Shown: in pieces, positions 23,000-34,123 of the stretch | Numbering within the stretch: position 1 is the first letter of the stretch | How the letters are laid out: each line of letters opens with the position of its first letter | From: Fusarium oxysporum f. sp. lycopersici 4287 | Taxonomy: Eukaryota; Ascomycota; Sordariomycetes; Hypocreales; Nectriaceae | Length of the DNA stretch: 64,000 nucleotides | Assembly (NCBI RefSeq): GCF_000149955.1 | Contig: NW_017264847.1 | Location: 99,647 to 163,646 of the forward strand | Direction of reading: 5' to 3' | Notes under the pieces: generated by a model | What the model was told of the DNA's origin: nothing | Seen by the model: the letters and a program-made list of their open reading frames with translations, nothing else | The model's database searches: none | Made by a program: the position numbers and the translations under genes

Positions 23000-25826
23000 T
23001 TATCTGTACATGAATGGTGATACTGCATCATACATAGCAGCCCATGCCCTCCATGCGTCTGCCTTCTCACTCCAAAACCATATCGGATTTATAAATCTAT
23101 TATGCCCTGTCTGATCCGGTGCCATCTTTTCCAACAATCTTCTCATGCCATCGGTTCTCTTCAAACACTTTACCGGGCTTTGCTCTGTTGGTATGGGAAG
23201 AACTGTCGAAAGAACTTCTGCGTAACCTATTGTTGACGCTGCTATACCAGCAGCCACGGCTGTCGCTATCGATGATCCAGGATGACATATATGAGGGCCA
23301 AAGCGTTTGGCGATCTCGTCGTTGAGGCGGGTTGGTAGGTTGTCCCCGAATGTGCCGAGAGCAATAGTGCTTCGATCAGTGATTGGAGGGTTACTGGCAT
23401 TAAAGGTACCCTGACAGTCTGTTGCTCTGACCGATATAACCGATCGATGTCTCGCGGGAAAGGCTTCCCGTTGGTAAGCCGCGTTGTTACCAGCACTAGC
23501 CAAGAATATGATTTCGCGACTTCGCTCAACCTCTTCTATCGCTGTAGAGATGGCATCATCGTCGTGGGGAAAGCCGAAGGACATGGAGATGATATCCACT
23601 TCTGCTTCAAGTCCGGCCCATCGAATTGCCTGTATGCTGTTTAGTGTCTGGAATACGAACCAACAAATTAATTCTCCCACCTTGGATATTTGATCACTGC
23701 TGTACTCGAGCTCGTCAGCATCCTTGGCAACTCGGACCACATAAACGTGAGCTAGCGGAGCAGCTTCCATGATCAGCCGAGTCATCAGGCTGCCATGCCC
23801 GTATTCGTCTTCCATCGAGTCTGGACCAGGCGTGTCTTCGCTCTCCTCACATGTGAAGTCTTTCCATGCTTTTATGGACTTCTTCCTTCTTGGTATCTTG
23901 CAAAACGGTAAGTCTGCATCGCATCCTGTATCTAGAACCGCTATCTTAACAGGCTTGAAGTCGTGCTCTGGCTTTTTCTCCCGCAGGCTCACAATGTGCA
24001 TACTGATATGTTTCAGATTGTCGAGCCATTCTTCTGGAACGACGGTCTTGCCTGTGTGGAACGAGGCAACTTGAGAGTGGAGCTTGTTGTGATTCTCGAC
24101 CTCCCTGCATCTTGCTAAGTAGGATACGTATTTTGCATCAGTTTTGAAGGCAATATTGACGAGCTTTGACAGTGGTTCGACGATTTCAGTATAGACTTTC
24201 CGCCTTATGCCGCCTCCATCCGTGTCGGTGACAGGATTATCGTTTGTAGAACTCTTCGTTGTCATGGCTTTCGGGTTAGAAGTGGTGAATGTTCTAGGAT
24301 CTAAGCAATTCGCCACGGCTCTTGCAAAGATGTCGCGATGGGTCGATCGCGCCCATTGCGCTTTTTCAAGCTCAGAAAGTAGCTGTCTAGCGGCACCATG
24401 GTCTCTGTTTAGTCGAGATGTAAGTGGTAGGTGCGCCATTGACTTGATAGGCCTTGCAAGGCCGATCTGCAGGAGTAGAAGTCCCAGCCCGAGAATGTGC
24501 GGAAACGGGTGCGTTAGCATTGACTTATCTTCATCCTCCGAATTCCTCTTCTGACCTTCAAAGTTGAGTGAAATATATACCCGTAATGCAAGCTGATCTT
24601 TGGGTGATTGTTGATGGTCCATTTCATGCATAAACCAGATGTCATCGCTTGTCCAATGGTTTCCCATCAAGTCAGATTCATAGAATTGCCAGAAGGAATG
24701 TGCAATTGCATGAGAAAGTAAGATCTTGTCTTTGTCAGTGAGTTTGTAGCTTTGGACCACCAGAGACAGTGGAAGTCCTTGGCCTGGGCACAGAAACCGT
24801 TCAAGAGGAGCGGGTGGCGGTAATGATACAAGACCGACGTCCTTGACGAAGTTGAGATTGACTTTGGCAAATAGTTGATGTTTCAACACTTGACAGAAGT
24901 AATCCGAGTTGATCCGTTTCAGTGTAGAAATTTTACTATCTCTCTCTTCGTCACTGGAAACGTTTGCAAACTTGACAGCACCACGACGACCTTTCGTTTG
25001 CCTTCGTCTATGAGTCAGATACCAACTGCCTTTCGGGAATTAGACTCACATGGGTATACCCAGCCACAAATGCTGCCAGTAACTCATATTCTCAGATGAT
25101 ATCACAACTTCGAATTGGGCATGCCTACTCTGTATATGTGGCGTTGCGTCAAGGTGGAGTCTGATGGGATGGGCGAGCTTATGATGATGAGGCCTTACCT
25201 TCTTGGATTTATCCAGCCAAGATTTCTGCTGCGGCATTTCCGCGTGATGACAAAACGCGTGCTGGTGAAGAGCCTTGAAGAGATTTCTGCTGACATGCTG
25301 AGGATAATCATCTGGTTCTGGCAACGCCGATCCTGTTGTGAGCTGGTCAAGACCAGTCTTTTTCTTTGGCTCATCCTGGCTTAACTTAGCCAAAAACGCG
25401 TCGCATTGCTTTTTCGCTTTGGATGGGAGTGCATCGTCGGCAATGAAGGACATAGAAATAGAGTTTTTCAGCCTTGACCTGTTATCTGGTCTTGCCAGCG
25501 TCATGATGTGCATATAAGATTGCCTGGGTATGGTCTGGCTCCCCGCCGGAGTCGGAAACTATCATCTCAGCCATGTCTCAGGTTCAGGACAAGTAACATA
25601 CCATGCAGACCTCAAGCAGCGTATGCAGCAACTTTGCGGCAGCTTCCTCAGCCGCATCTTCAAGCTCGTAACCAGCGAATGACTCTTGAGCAATTTGCCC
25701 CAGCCTCGTTCCAACTTCTCCCGCAACTCGTTGTCGTTGGCGAATGCCGCATTCCATCACCAAAGCATAGACCTGCTTGGCAACTTCAGCGACCATTTCG
25801 CACGCGCTCAACCGTTCAGGCGACAT
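23000..25826 (-). CDS. Intracellular subtilisin-like (S8) protease with N-terminal fungal helical domain (HET-Q2 type)
   Basis: Probable trigger protease for the convergent gasdermin. Exons 25513-25050, 25007-23681 and 23629-23000 join in frame (introns 42 and 51 bp). Counted from the Met at 25513 this gives 806 residues. An additional 80-codon helical exon at 25826-25584 with a GTATGT donor probably precedes it, but its phase does not match any plain acceptor, so the 5' end is uncertain. The N-terminal part resembles the uncharacterised region (DUF7580-like, tentative) of fungal NLR-type proteins, with HPIRLHLD and HWTSDDIWFM. The catalytic triad is complete: Asp514 in AVLDTG, His559 in YGHGS and Ser717 in GSSIATAVAAG, with Asn645 of ASAGNN for the oxyanion hole. 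There is no signal or propeptide, so it acts inside the cell. The divergent neighbour starts 246 bp away. Confidence 0.85.
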
Positions 25827-26072
25827 CTCGACTGTCGCATGATTTGGTCACGGTAAGGCTGAGCTATTTTGAGCTATGTGGAGCAAAGGTTTGGTTTCGA
25901 TGATCTGTCTGAGTGAGGCTGAGTATCCCTGTTGCTGCGGTCACGTGACGATGTCGACAGCAATTCCTTGGGTCCTGGCCATTTTGTCGCCGTCTGACCT
26001 GCTCCTCTTTCCTACAACCCGATTTTCTAGCTATCGGAACAAGAAAGCCCGCCCGTTTTGGGCCTCAAAATC
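25827..26072. promoter_or_regulatory. Bidirectional promoter between protease and PLC-like genes
   Basis: 246 bp separate the outermost start codons of two divergent genes. It holds a perfect palindrome GTCACGTGAC at 25940-25949, a CACGTG-type bHLH/Cbf1-like site close to the middle, and two copies of a GAGGCTGAG/AAGGCTGAG word. One short control region could co-express both genes. Confidence 0.55.
25940..25949. promoter_or_regulatory. E-box palindrome GTCACGTGAC
   Basis: A 10-bp perfect palindrome with the CACGTG core recognised by fungal bHLH factors, placed midway in the divergent promoter. The binding factor is not known. Confidence 0.45.
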
Positions 26073-29000
26073 ATGGATCTCATGAGTTTGAATGCTCGAG
26101 AGCTTTCGAACAAGTGCCTTGAGGCTTTTCAACTATGCTTGACTTTTCGCTCAACAGACCCCGGTCTGTCCAATCAAGAAGCATTTCATGATGAGCGATT
26201 TGAGTATCGCCTGGCAGATTTTAATCTCTGGATTGACGGCATCGGCGCTTTGGCTCCTTCAAAGGCTTCACTAGATGCGAGGTTGAATGAACGACCGATT
26301 GATCTTTCCCTAGTTAAAGGAAACCTTGTTATGCTGTTTCAATCACTGGAAGATTGTTTGAGTCTGCTGACAACTAACCAACCGCTTGAAGATGCGTTAT
26401 TAGATCTTGATTCGGCTTTGGAAAGTCTTGTCTCGCTTTCATTAGCTATTCGCAGGACAGGGCGTCGGTCACGCCTTCACAAAGCCGACCGTCTTTTCAA
26501 ACCAGAAGAACACGCTGAGCTGAGGAAACACTTAGAAGCCATAATCCTTCTTCGACCTGGGCCTGGTCCATGCTATGAAGGTGACGAGTTCCGAAAGAAG
26601 ATGAACTCGTTGACACCACTTCAAAGTCATCTTGTCACGGCCAACCTGAAGCGAAGAAATCGGTTCATACAAGCCCATCTACACTCTTTAGGCCTGAAGA
26701 AAAGAAGTGTTGGGTTTGAGTTACCGGTTCCTGAAGTTGCAGAGCAGGCTTCTGCACCAACTCTTAGTTCAGATGATAAGATTGCCGAAGTGGCTTTATC
26801 TGCTCCCACTCCTCGACAGCCGATCGAGCCGCTACCAGCACCTATGTCAGTCACCTCTGCTTCGGTCCCTGAGAGCAAGCTCGAGTACAAGGAACCCGTT
26901 TCTCAGAAGACCGAATCGACGCCAATGACAATCATTACTCAGATCACAGCTTCTGCTCGATATCCTCGCCCAAGAGTATCTGATAATGAACAAAAATTAG
27001 TTCAGTGTCCTTGTTGCTGTCAGACATTACCTGTATCAGAGGCTAAGAACAACAACCGATGGAGGTGAGGATATTTCCCCTGGCTGCTTGTTCCTGACAC
27101 CTGATTCATCCTGTAGAAAACACTTGGCTGAAGACATACGCCCCTATACCTGCATATTCGATGGATGCCCTTCCCCGGATGTGTACTACAGTAGTAGGTC
27201 AATGCTGGAACAGCACTTTCGACAGGACCATCCACCAGTTTGGGTATGTCCTCTGTGTGACGAGGGCTCAGTCTATTCGACCATGACTGGAATGATGGAC
27301 CATCTTCATAACACTCATCCACAAGCCATTGGGGAAGACATCTCAGCAATCATATCATCTTCGGCGCAGACGAAGATGGGTGTAACGAGTTGCCCTCTCT
27401 GCGAAGTCAAGGGTGATGCTGACTCCCCAGAGCTGATTGACCACGTCCTTGAGCACGTCCACGACTTCTCGCTCAGGTCTCTTCCCTGGCCTAAATCTTC
27501 AAGGGTCGAGCTTGGCGGTGAAGTTGGGTCTTCAAACACAGACAGTAATGAGTTTTCTGCTGTGACTAAATGGTTAGAGGGGTGTGAACACCGTACGGGA
27601 GACATTGACCCGGCTTTAAAGCTAGTCGCTTGTGACTACGGGAGGTTGGCAATCATAACTGAACAGATCGAATCTCAAAAAGACGACAAACTTGGCCTGG
27701 ACATTGGCTTTGCTGACGAGCATGGTGACGAGTCTGCCGAGGCCGAGACTGATATATCGCAGCTGACGAAAGACACTCTTGACTCGGTGAAACAGCATGA
27801 TGGAGATCGTGATGTGGTCTTTTGCCATGAATGCTCTGCTGAATGGTATCGAGATGAAAATGGACTGACATGTCCCAAATGTCAAAACGAGCTGGTTGAG
27901 ATTGTGTGTTTTCTGCTGTCATTCTCTCCTTCTCATAATACTGACCTTGGTGAGCAGGTCGAACCTGAATATGATCCTCTGGATTTAGCTCTTCACACAA
28001 CTCCTACAGGGCCTCGTCTCTCTAGAACTGATCTTCTTATTGGACTTAGTGATGATGGCGGGCCTTCAAGGGCCTCCAAACCAAGCGCTCGTGGGTCAAC
28101 CTCTGGCTTTCGAAGGTTCGCTGATCGCCTTTTCTCTCGCAAGAAGGCCGATCACATTGAGCCACAGGACGACAAGCCATTTTCTGACATCTTTGTCCGG
28201 TTTCCAACTCTCACCCTGCAGGCATGCGGCATCTTGCTCAAGGTTTATGCACGCCGCCTATACCCTTTGACAAAAAAGAAGTCTGTGTTCGCAGACTTTC
28301 TTAGACGCACACAGGGTGAAGATGTTTCGCCAACCAGTCACTCCGTTTCCGACCTAGACAGCTTTTTACACATTATGCTTACGTCTTATATGGATCCACT
28401 CAAAGCCCTACCTCCCAAGGACCTCACAAAACCTATCTCAAAATACTTCATTAAAAGTAGCCATCGGACTATCCAGCGAGGAACGTCATTGAATTCCCTC
28501 CCGTCCTCAAGGTCAATCCGAGAAGTAAAATATTCTAGCCTATCCACCCTGCTGTACCGGATCTGACTTTGAATAACAGGCCCTTTATGCTGGCTATCGA
28601 TGTATCGACATTGACGTTTGGGATGGCGATGATGATTTCATGACTGATGCAAAGGGGAACTCAAATGTGTTGTATCAACCGTCTAGTGCAAAGGGCGGAT
28701 CCATCACGAAGAAACTGTACCGAAGCTCCAGCCCTGCCAGGGAAATTACTGAACCGAAGCATGGGGCCCCCAAGATCACACTCTCCAAGCCAGGTCGGTC
28801 TACTTCTCTCTCAGAACCAATCGTGACAGACAGAAGGACTCTCGCCGGGCACTTCAGCTTCAGAGAAGCTTGTGAAGTGATTAAAAGCTCTGCCTTCTTA
28901 CACAGCGATCTACCTGTCATAGTCAATATGTCTGTTTACGCTAGACCCGAACAGCAAGAGCTGATGGTCAGAATCATGAAGGAAGAGTGGAACGGCTGTC

Positions 29001-30075
29001 TGATCGATGAACCATTAGAAGGCTGTGATCCGAGGTTTCGGTTACCAAAATTAGAAGATCTTCGGAACCGGATACTTGTCAGATTCTCAGCAACTAGACA
29101 CAAAGATGTTCTTGATTCTGACGGTCTTGGCAAGACTTTGCGAAGAGAAGGACGGGATTACAAGGGCTATATACCCATTATACAGGCATTGGACGGACTC
29201 GAGATATATATGCGAAGCAAGCCTTTTGAAGGATTTGACAATATTGGCGCAAAGGACCCCGCCCACGTTTTCTCCCTACAGGAGCAGGGACTCCAGCTAC
29301 TTTTGTCCGTTCCAACTGACGACATTTCCATGGAAAACCTCGAACGAAACCAACTTTTCAGACATAACCGGGACTTCTTCTTTCAAGTCACCCCAAACTC
29401 AGCGCGAGTTGACTCTTCAAATCTCGAGCCCTTGCAGTTTTGGAAACACGGGGTCCAAATGGCTGCCATCAGCCGCCACAACATCGATGAGGGCATGATG
29501 TTGAATGAAGGGATGTTCGCTGATGAGTCAGGGTGGGTTCTTAAGCCCGACCGCTATTTTATTCCAGCTAAAGGTGTCCCATTCGGTCTACCAATACACT
29601 CCACCCTTATGGAAGTATCCATATTTGTTTTTCAGGATCAAGCTTTTGAGCTGATTACAAAGGACGGTATAATACAACAGACCAGGGACCTTTCACCATT
29701 GACTATGGCTACACTCCACGTGCATGGTGACAGCGACCACAGGCTACAAGTGGAGGATGACTTAGTCGAAGACGAGGAATCTGGTGACTTTTGTTACAAA
29801 CACCAGTTTGTTCCAGACAAAGCAATTACTAATATAATTCTTAAACTCTGCATCCTCCGGTGAGTAAGTCTACAATGTGCCGAGTGATGCTGACAGTATT
29901 ATCCAGGTTACGATTCGCGGATCACTCAACCGGCCGAGGTTTGATCGCCTGGACCAGTCTCAGGCTGGATCGCCTAAATCGAGGATACCGTCTTGTACCA
30001 CTTTATAACGAAAAAGGAGGACTTTTGAGTAAACAGAAAATGCTTATCAAGTTTAATATCAAGTTACTAGAATAG
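26073..30075 (+). CDS. Zinc-finger / PLC-like (X-Y-C2) multidomain protein, probably non-catalytic, 1264 aa
   Basis: Five exons (26073-27064, 27117-27903, 27958-28524, 28580-29859, 29907-30075) sum to exactly 1265 codons. Residues 1-190 are a helical fungal N-terminal region of the kind found before C2H2 fingers. A linker follows, then three to four Cys2His2-like fingers at about 312-445 (for example CPLC with HLHNTH) and a C567-x2-C570...C583-x2-C586 zinc ribbon. From about 690 comes a phospholipase C core: FIKSSHRT (His762), RCIDIDVWDG (789-798), a second X-half FSFREACEVIKSSAF, a Y-half RVDSSNLEPLQFW (about 1057) with GWVLKPD, and a C2 domain ending LIAWTSLRLDRLNRGYRLVPL. The second catalytic His position reads Asp866 and the metal-binding Glu of the X core reads in NMSVYAR, so hydrolysis looks lost. 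It is divergent from the subtilase gene. The role is unknown; membrane-lipid sensing is a guess. Confidence 0.85.
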
Positions 30076-30412
30076 AGGCATCTAGTCCTTCTAATCTATA
30101 ATACTCCTAGCTAGTACGTAAATCGTATTAGTGAATATAACAAAGAAGACTCATGTAAAAGACCATGGCAATGGGCATATCTACGGGCCCAGCAAGAAAT
30201 TCACTACGTATATTTTACTATATCCTAAATGTTGTTGTAACAGCCTTTAGTGTAATAAGTAGCGCCGTTGTAATAGTTCTGGCTACAGCCTGTGACTTCA
30301 CCCTGAGCATGGTAGGTATGGAGTATTCATCCCGATTCCTTTCATAAGATCTCTTGGAAGAGAGGCGGTGCCCATAAGTCTTTGTCTTCTGCAAATCTTG
30401 TATACTGTCACG
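30076..30412. other. Intergenic, tail to tail
   Basis: Holds 3' flanks of two convergent genes, moderately AT-rich. No gene or repeat was seen. Confidence 0.5.
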
Positions 30413-32147
30413 TTACGTATCCTTCACCGGCTCAAGCCCTCGGTCTCGGATAAAAGCCGTGCCAAGCAAGCAAAGCCCAATCAAAGGAACCTGCAATATG
30501 AACACACTGTGACTAGCTGACATGTACGCATCCAAAACCGTAGGAACTTGGCGCATTGACTCCGGAAGCACGTATGTTGAGCTGGCAAGGCTCTTGTACT
30601 CAGTTGGCAGAGTAGCGCGTAATTGAGCTTGGAGGACTGCTGCAGAGACAGCAAGACCGCATGCGCCTCCAATACAACGATAGAAATTCCTGTTAGAAAT
30701 GATGACTGCGCGACGGCTCTTCGGAGAATGTGCCTGTAGTGCGATCAGGGTAGGTTGAAAGATACACCCGACTCCTGTTCCGACAATGGCTAATATCACA
30801 GCGATAACGGCTGGACTAGTATGTCTTGTAAATAGTAGCGCAAGGCCTGCCCCTCTGATAAATGCGTCAGCAACTGATTCGAACAGGAACGGAAGTGTGA
30901 AGAGCTTACAAAGTCCAGATAGCAAAACCGAATATGATCACCTCGCCGTATCGGAGACGGCGACTGATGTATTGTCCCGAACCAATAGAAGCAATCATTT
31001 GCGCTGCCACCAATGGGGTGTAAACCGCTGCTGATTTGATCGCACTGTACTGGTGAGGGTTTTGGAGATAAAGTGGAACGTAGTAGAGGTAGGACTGGTA
31101 AACAGCACCGAGCAGACAGTTCTGGGCAAGCATGATAGCCAGGCTTGAGTTCTTGTAGATATCAACTAAATTGGAATGATCAGTCATATTCATCTTGGAA
31201 ACTCATTTCGGGCAGGTCCTCTTACTGGGCATCATTGGAAGCTTTGCCATCTTCCATTCCCATCCTATAAAGGCTATGAACAGCGCACCGCCAACCGCAA
31301 GAAAGCTTATCGATAGTGGCGAGTCCCATGAGAAATATGAACCTCCTTGATGATGGTTAACATTTGTGACATCAGCTTTCGTGGAGCTTTGGGTCTTACC
31401 TCCGGAGATAGGGATCAGAAGCAGTACAATACCAGCGCCTGATACCAGTGAACCCACCCAGTCAATCTTGGAAATTCCTTCCCAAAAGCCAATGGTCGGG
31501 GGCTTGGAGGGGAGAAAGATATAGGCCAAAACCGCGGTGATGAACGACAACGGGGTCAAAAGCCAGAAGAACACTCTCCATGATGACTTTTGCATGATAC
31601 CGGCGGCAATGAAGGGTCCGATCACATTACCCAATCCAACGGTGCCTCCAACAACTCCTTGAATCTTTCCTCTCTGCTCAAGAGTGACGATATCCGAGAT
31701 GATGATGTTGACAAGGTTCTGAACACCACCGCCGCCGATACCGGCGATGGCCCGAGAGACGTAAAACATAATCGCATTCTGACTCAACGAGCAGAGCAAA
31801 TCTGCCACACAGAGCAATAACGCTGCAGATACGAAAATAACCTTGCGACCAAAAACATCAGAGAGTCTTCCGTAGAGCATCTGAAAGCAAGTATTGGCGA
31901 TCAAGCTGGATGTGCCAGCCCATGAGATGGTAGCTCCGGCGTCTAAGTCTTTCGCAATGGTGGGGATAGTTACTGATATGCCATTTTGATCAATTGTGAC
32001 GAGTAGTAAAGCCGCGGAGAGGGTAGCGAGGGCGGTAACTAATTGTCGTCGAGGCAGGATATTTACCTGGTCGTGAAGAGCTTTTTCGTCCTTGGTGAGT
32101 ACCATTCTGTCCTCTGCATTGAGGTATATGGGAAGGAATAAGTTCAT
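30413..32147 (-). CDS. MFS drug:H+ antiporter, DHA2 (14-helix) type, 539 aa (525 if Met at 32105)
   Basis: Plasma-membrane exporter of toxins or metabolites. Three exons (32147-31226, 31165-30910, 30854-30413) join through introns of 60 and 55 bp to a multiple of three. The first helix follows RRQLVTALATLSAALL and carries TIDQNGISVTIP. Motif A is GRLSDVFGRK and motif C GLGNVIGPFIAAGI. There are about 14 hydrophobic segments and a long loop at helix 6-7 with SKIDWVGSLVSG, all typical of DHA2. Two in-frame ATGs (32147, 32105) are possible starts. A CCGCGG palindrome lies 89 bp upstream of the first. It is co-directional with the upstream P450 gene, so export of a P450 product or detoxification is plausible. 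Confidence 0.93.
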
Positions 32148-32235
32148 AATCAGATTTCTTGAGTCAATTGAGGTATTATGACTCTTTCGGCTAGTCCCAA
32201 ACGGTGATGCGAGCCACAATTATATCGGAGCTTGT

Positions 32236-32241
32236 CCGCGG
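32236..32241. promoter_or_regulatory. CCGCGG palindrome upstream of the MFS gene
   Basis: A CCG-CGG inverted triplet, the core element of Zn2Cys6 factor sites, 89 bp upstream of the exporter start and within 125 bp of the P450 stop. Confidence 0.35.
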
Positions 32242-32365
32242 GATTTGTCCGAATACTTCTTGATTTATGCACTGATAAGACGGAACACAAATAATACAAT
32301 CTATTGTACCATAGTCTGAAAATATCATAGAATTACACCGTGACTACCTGCCAACTCAATGCCGA

Positions 32366-34123
32366 TCACTCAGACTTTGGTGGCCACTTCACCCTCTTCT
32401 CCGCCTGAACATACAAATTGTTCGGCCGAATCAGCTGGAAGTACGGATCATACTCAATAGGCCCGTCCTGCGCCAAGCTGAACTTGTACCGATACACGAG
32501 CTTCGGTAAAAACACCTTGATCTCCTGTAACGCAAAGTTGAAACCGACGCACATTCTTGGGCCTGTCGCGAATGGGATGTAAGAGCCGGGAGGTCGATTC
32601 TTAACCTGTTCTGTATCCCAGCGATCAGGGTCAAAGCGCCCCGGGTTCTCCCATATGTCCTTGTTGTTATGCATGTGATGCAGTGCTGAGATTACTACTG
32701 CGCCCTTGGGTAGTCTGTAACCTCCTGGTAGGATCATATCAACCTTGGCGGTGCGACCAGGCTGAAAAGAGGGGTTGTGCAGGCGCTGTGTTTCCTTGAT
32801 GAACTTATCTAGGAAGCTAAGCTTGCTAGTTGTCTCAGCTGTGACCTGGGTATCCTCATCCCAGTCGTTGTCGATGAGTTCTTGAAGAAGACGTTCTTGG
32901 TTTCCTGGGTACTTGACAAGACTGTAGATCAGCCAGGATAGCAAAGATGACGTGGTGGTGAAGCCGGCGGCTGTAGCTACGAGCAAGGTTGGGGCGAATT
33001 GGGAGGGCGGCAGCTTGCTGCCCTTGTTGTCTTTGGCCCGTAGGAAGTAGTCTAGACAGTCAGCTGGGTCCGGGACCGATTAATGTACGAAGTAGTAGCT
33101 TACCGACAACATTCTCAGCCTTGAGCGCTGCATCTTGAAGCTCCAGGTCCTCCTGTCCCTTCGAAGCTCTGGCAATCGACTCCGTCATCATCTCCATAAT
33201 CCTCCCCATCGTATCTCTAACCTTCTTCGGATCACCAAACGGCATCTTAGCATACCAAGCTCCCATAGACGACACACGCTTATTCAGCTCCAGGTTCTCA
33301 GCAATCTTGAGAACCATCTCATGCAGCGGCGAGTCCACTTCCTCGAAATGCGCAAAGTCCATACCTAGAACAAGCTTACCCACTGCCTGTGAGCCAAGCT
33401 TCAGCATGTACTGGTAGACATTCCACGCTTCGCCCTTTTCATCAAGCTCATCGAAGACTTTGAAGGACTGCTCTACCGTTCGCTGCATCGTAGGAGCGTA
33501 ATGCCGAACTGCTTTTGGTCCGAGTGCAGGCGGGAGGAATTTGTGAGCAAGACGCCATTGCTCCGTGTCGGTATCGGCTAGAAAGACGCCTGCTTCTTGG
33601 TTCTTGATTGGGTGGAGGGGATGGCCGGGGACGATGTCTTTTGTGAAGTAGTGGTCTTCGGCGAGGAAGATGTTGGAGAGTTCGGCACTGTTGGTCTGGT
33701 AGAGACGGTTGCCCATGCTGTTTGTCACGAATAATGGTCCGTATTTCTCAAATAGTCTCTGATGGTTGCCGAGATGATCGGGGTAAATCTCCAGGTAGTT
33801 ACCGAAGTATGGAATGCCAGCTGGGCCAGGGACATCACGAACAGCATTGCCGTTGATGGAGACGGCAATTGGCTCGTCTTTGTCCAAGACTTCGGATACT
33901 ACATTGAGCCTTCGATCATCGTGAACAAAGCCAACGCCTAAAGATTGAAGTCAATCACTTGCGTTTCTGACGCAGCTCGGTAAAACTTACCATTTGGCTT
34001 GACAATGGCAAAGTGAGATGCGACAATGTTTTGAAGCTCCTCAAAGTCAACAGCCGGCGGCAGGTCAACTTCTCTAGTGGTGGACGGAGCCTCCCCCAAG
34101 AGATAAAATTGTTTTGTTGCCAT
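32366..34123 (-). CDS. Cytochrome P450 with N-terminal extension, 550 aa
   Basis: Three exons (34123-33991, 33937-33104, 33051-32366) with introns of 53 and 52 bp give 551 codons. The usual hydrophobic anchor is missing. Instead about 80 residues (MATKQFYLLGEAPS to INGNAVRD) with alternating strand-helix pattern precede the proline hinge VPGPAGIPYFG. The haem domain is intact: GFTTTSS (I-helix), ETQRLHNP (ExxR), FDPDRW and FATGPRMCVGFNFA (haem Cys). Absence of an anchor suggests a soluble or peripherally bound enzyme, as in CYP505-like haem domains. A cytochrome b5 reductase gene, now broken, lies divergent from it and could once have been its electron donor. Substrate unknown. Confidence 0.93.

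Noticed and set aside
23630..23680. 51-bp in-frame insert in the subtilase read as protein
   Set aside because: GT-AG ends and removal restores a standard S8 strand-helix join before AIRWAG.
27904..27957. 54-bp in-frame insert in the PLC-like gene taken as coding
   Set aside because: It has GTGTGT and GCAG ends and removing it joins a Cys4 ribbon to its natural continuation, so intron is preferred, though coding cannot be excluded.
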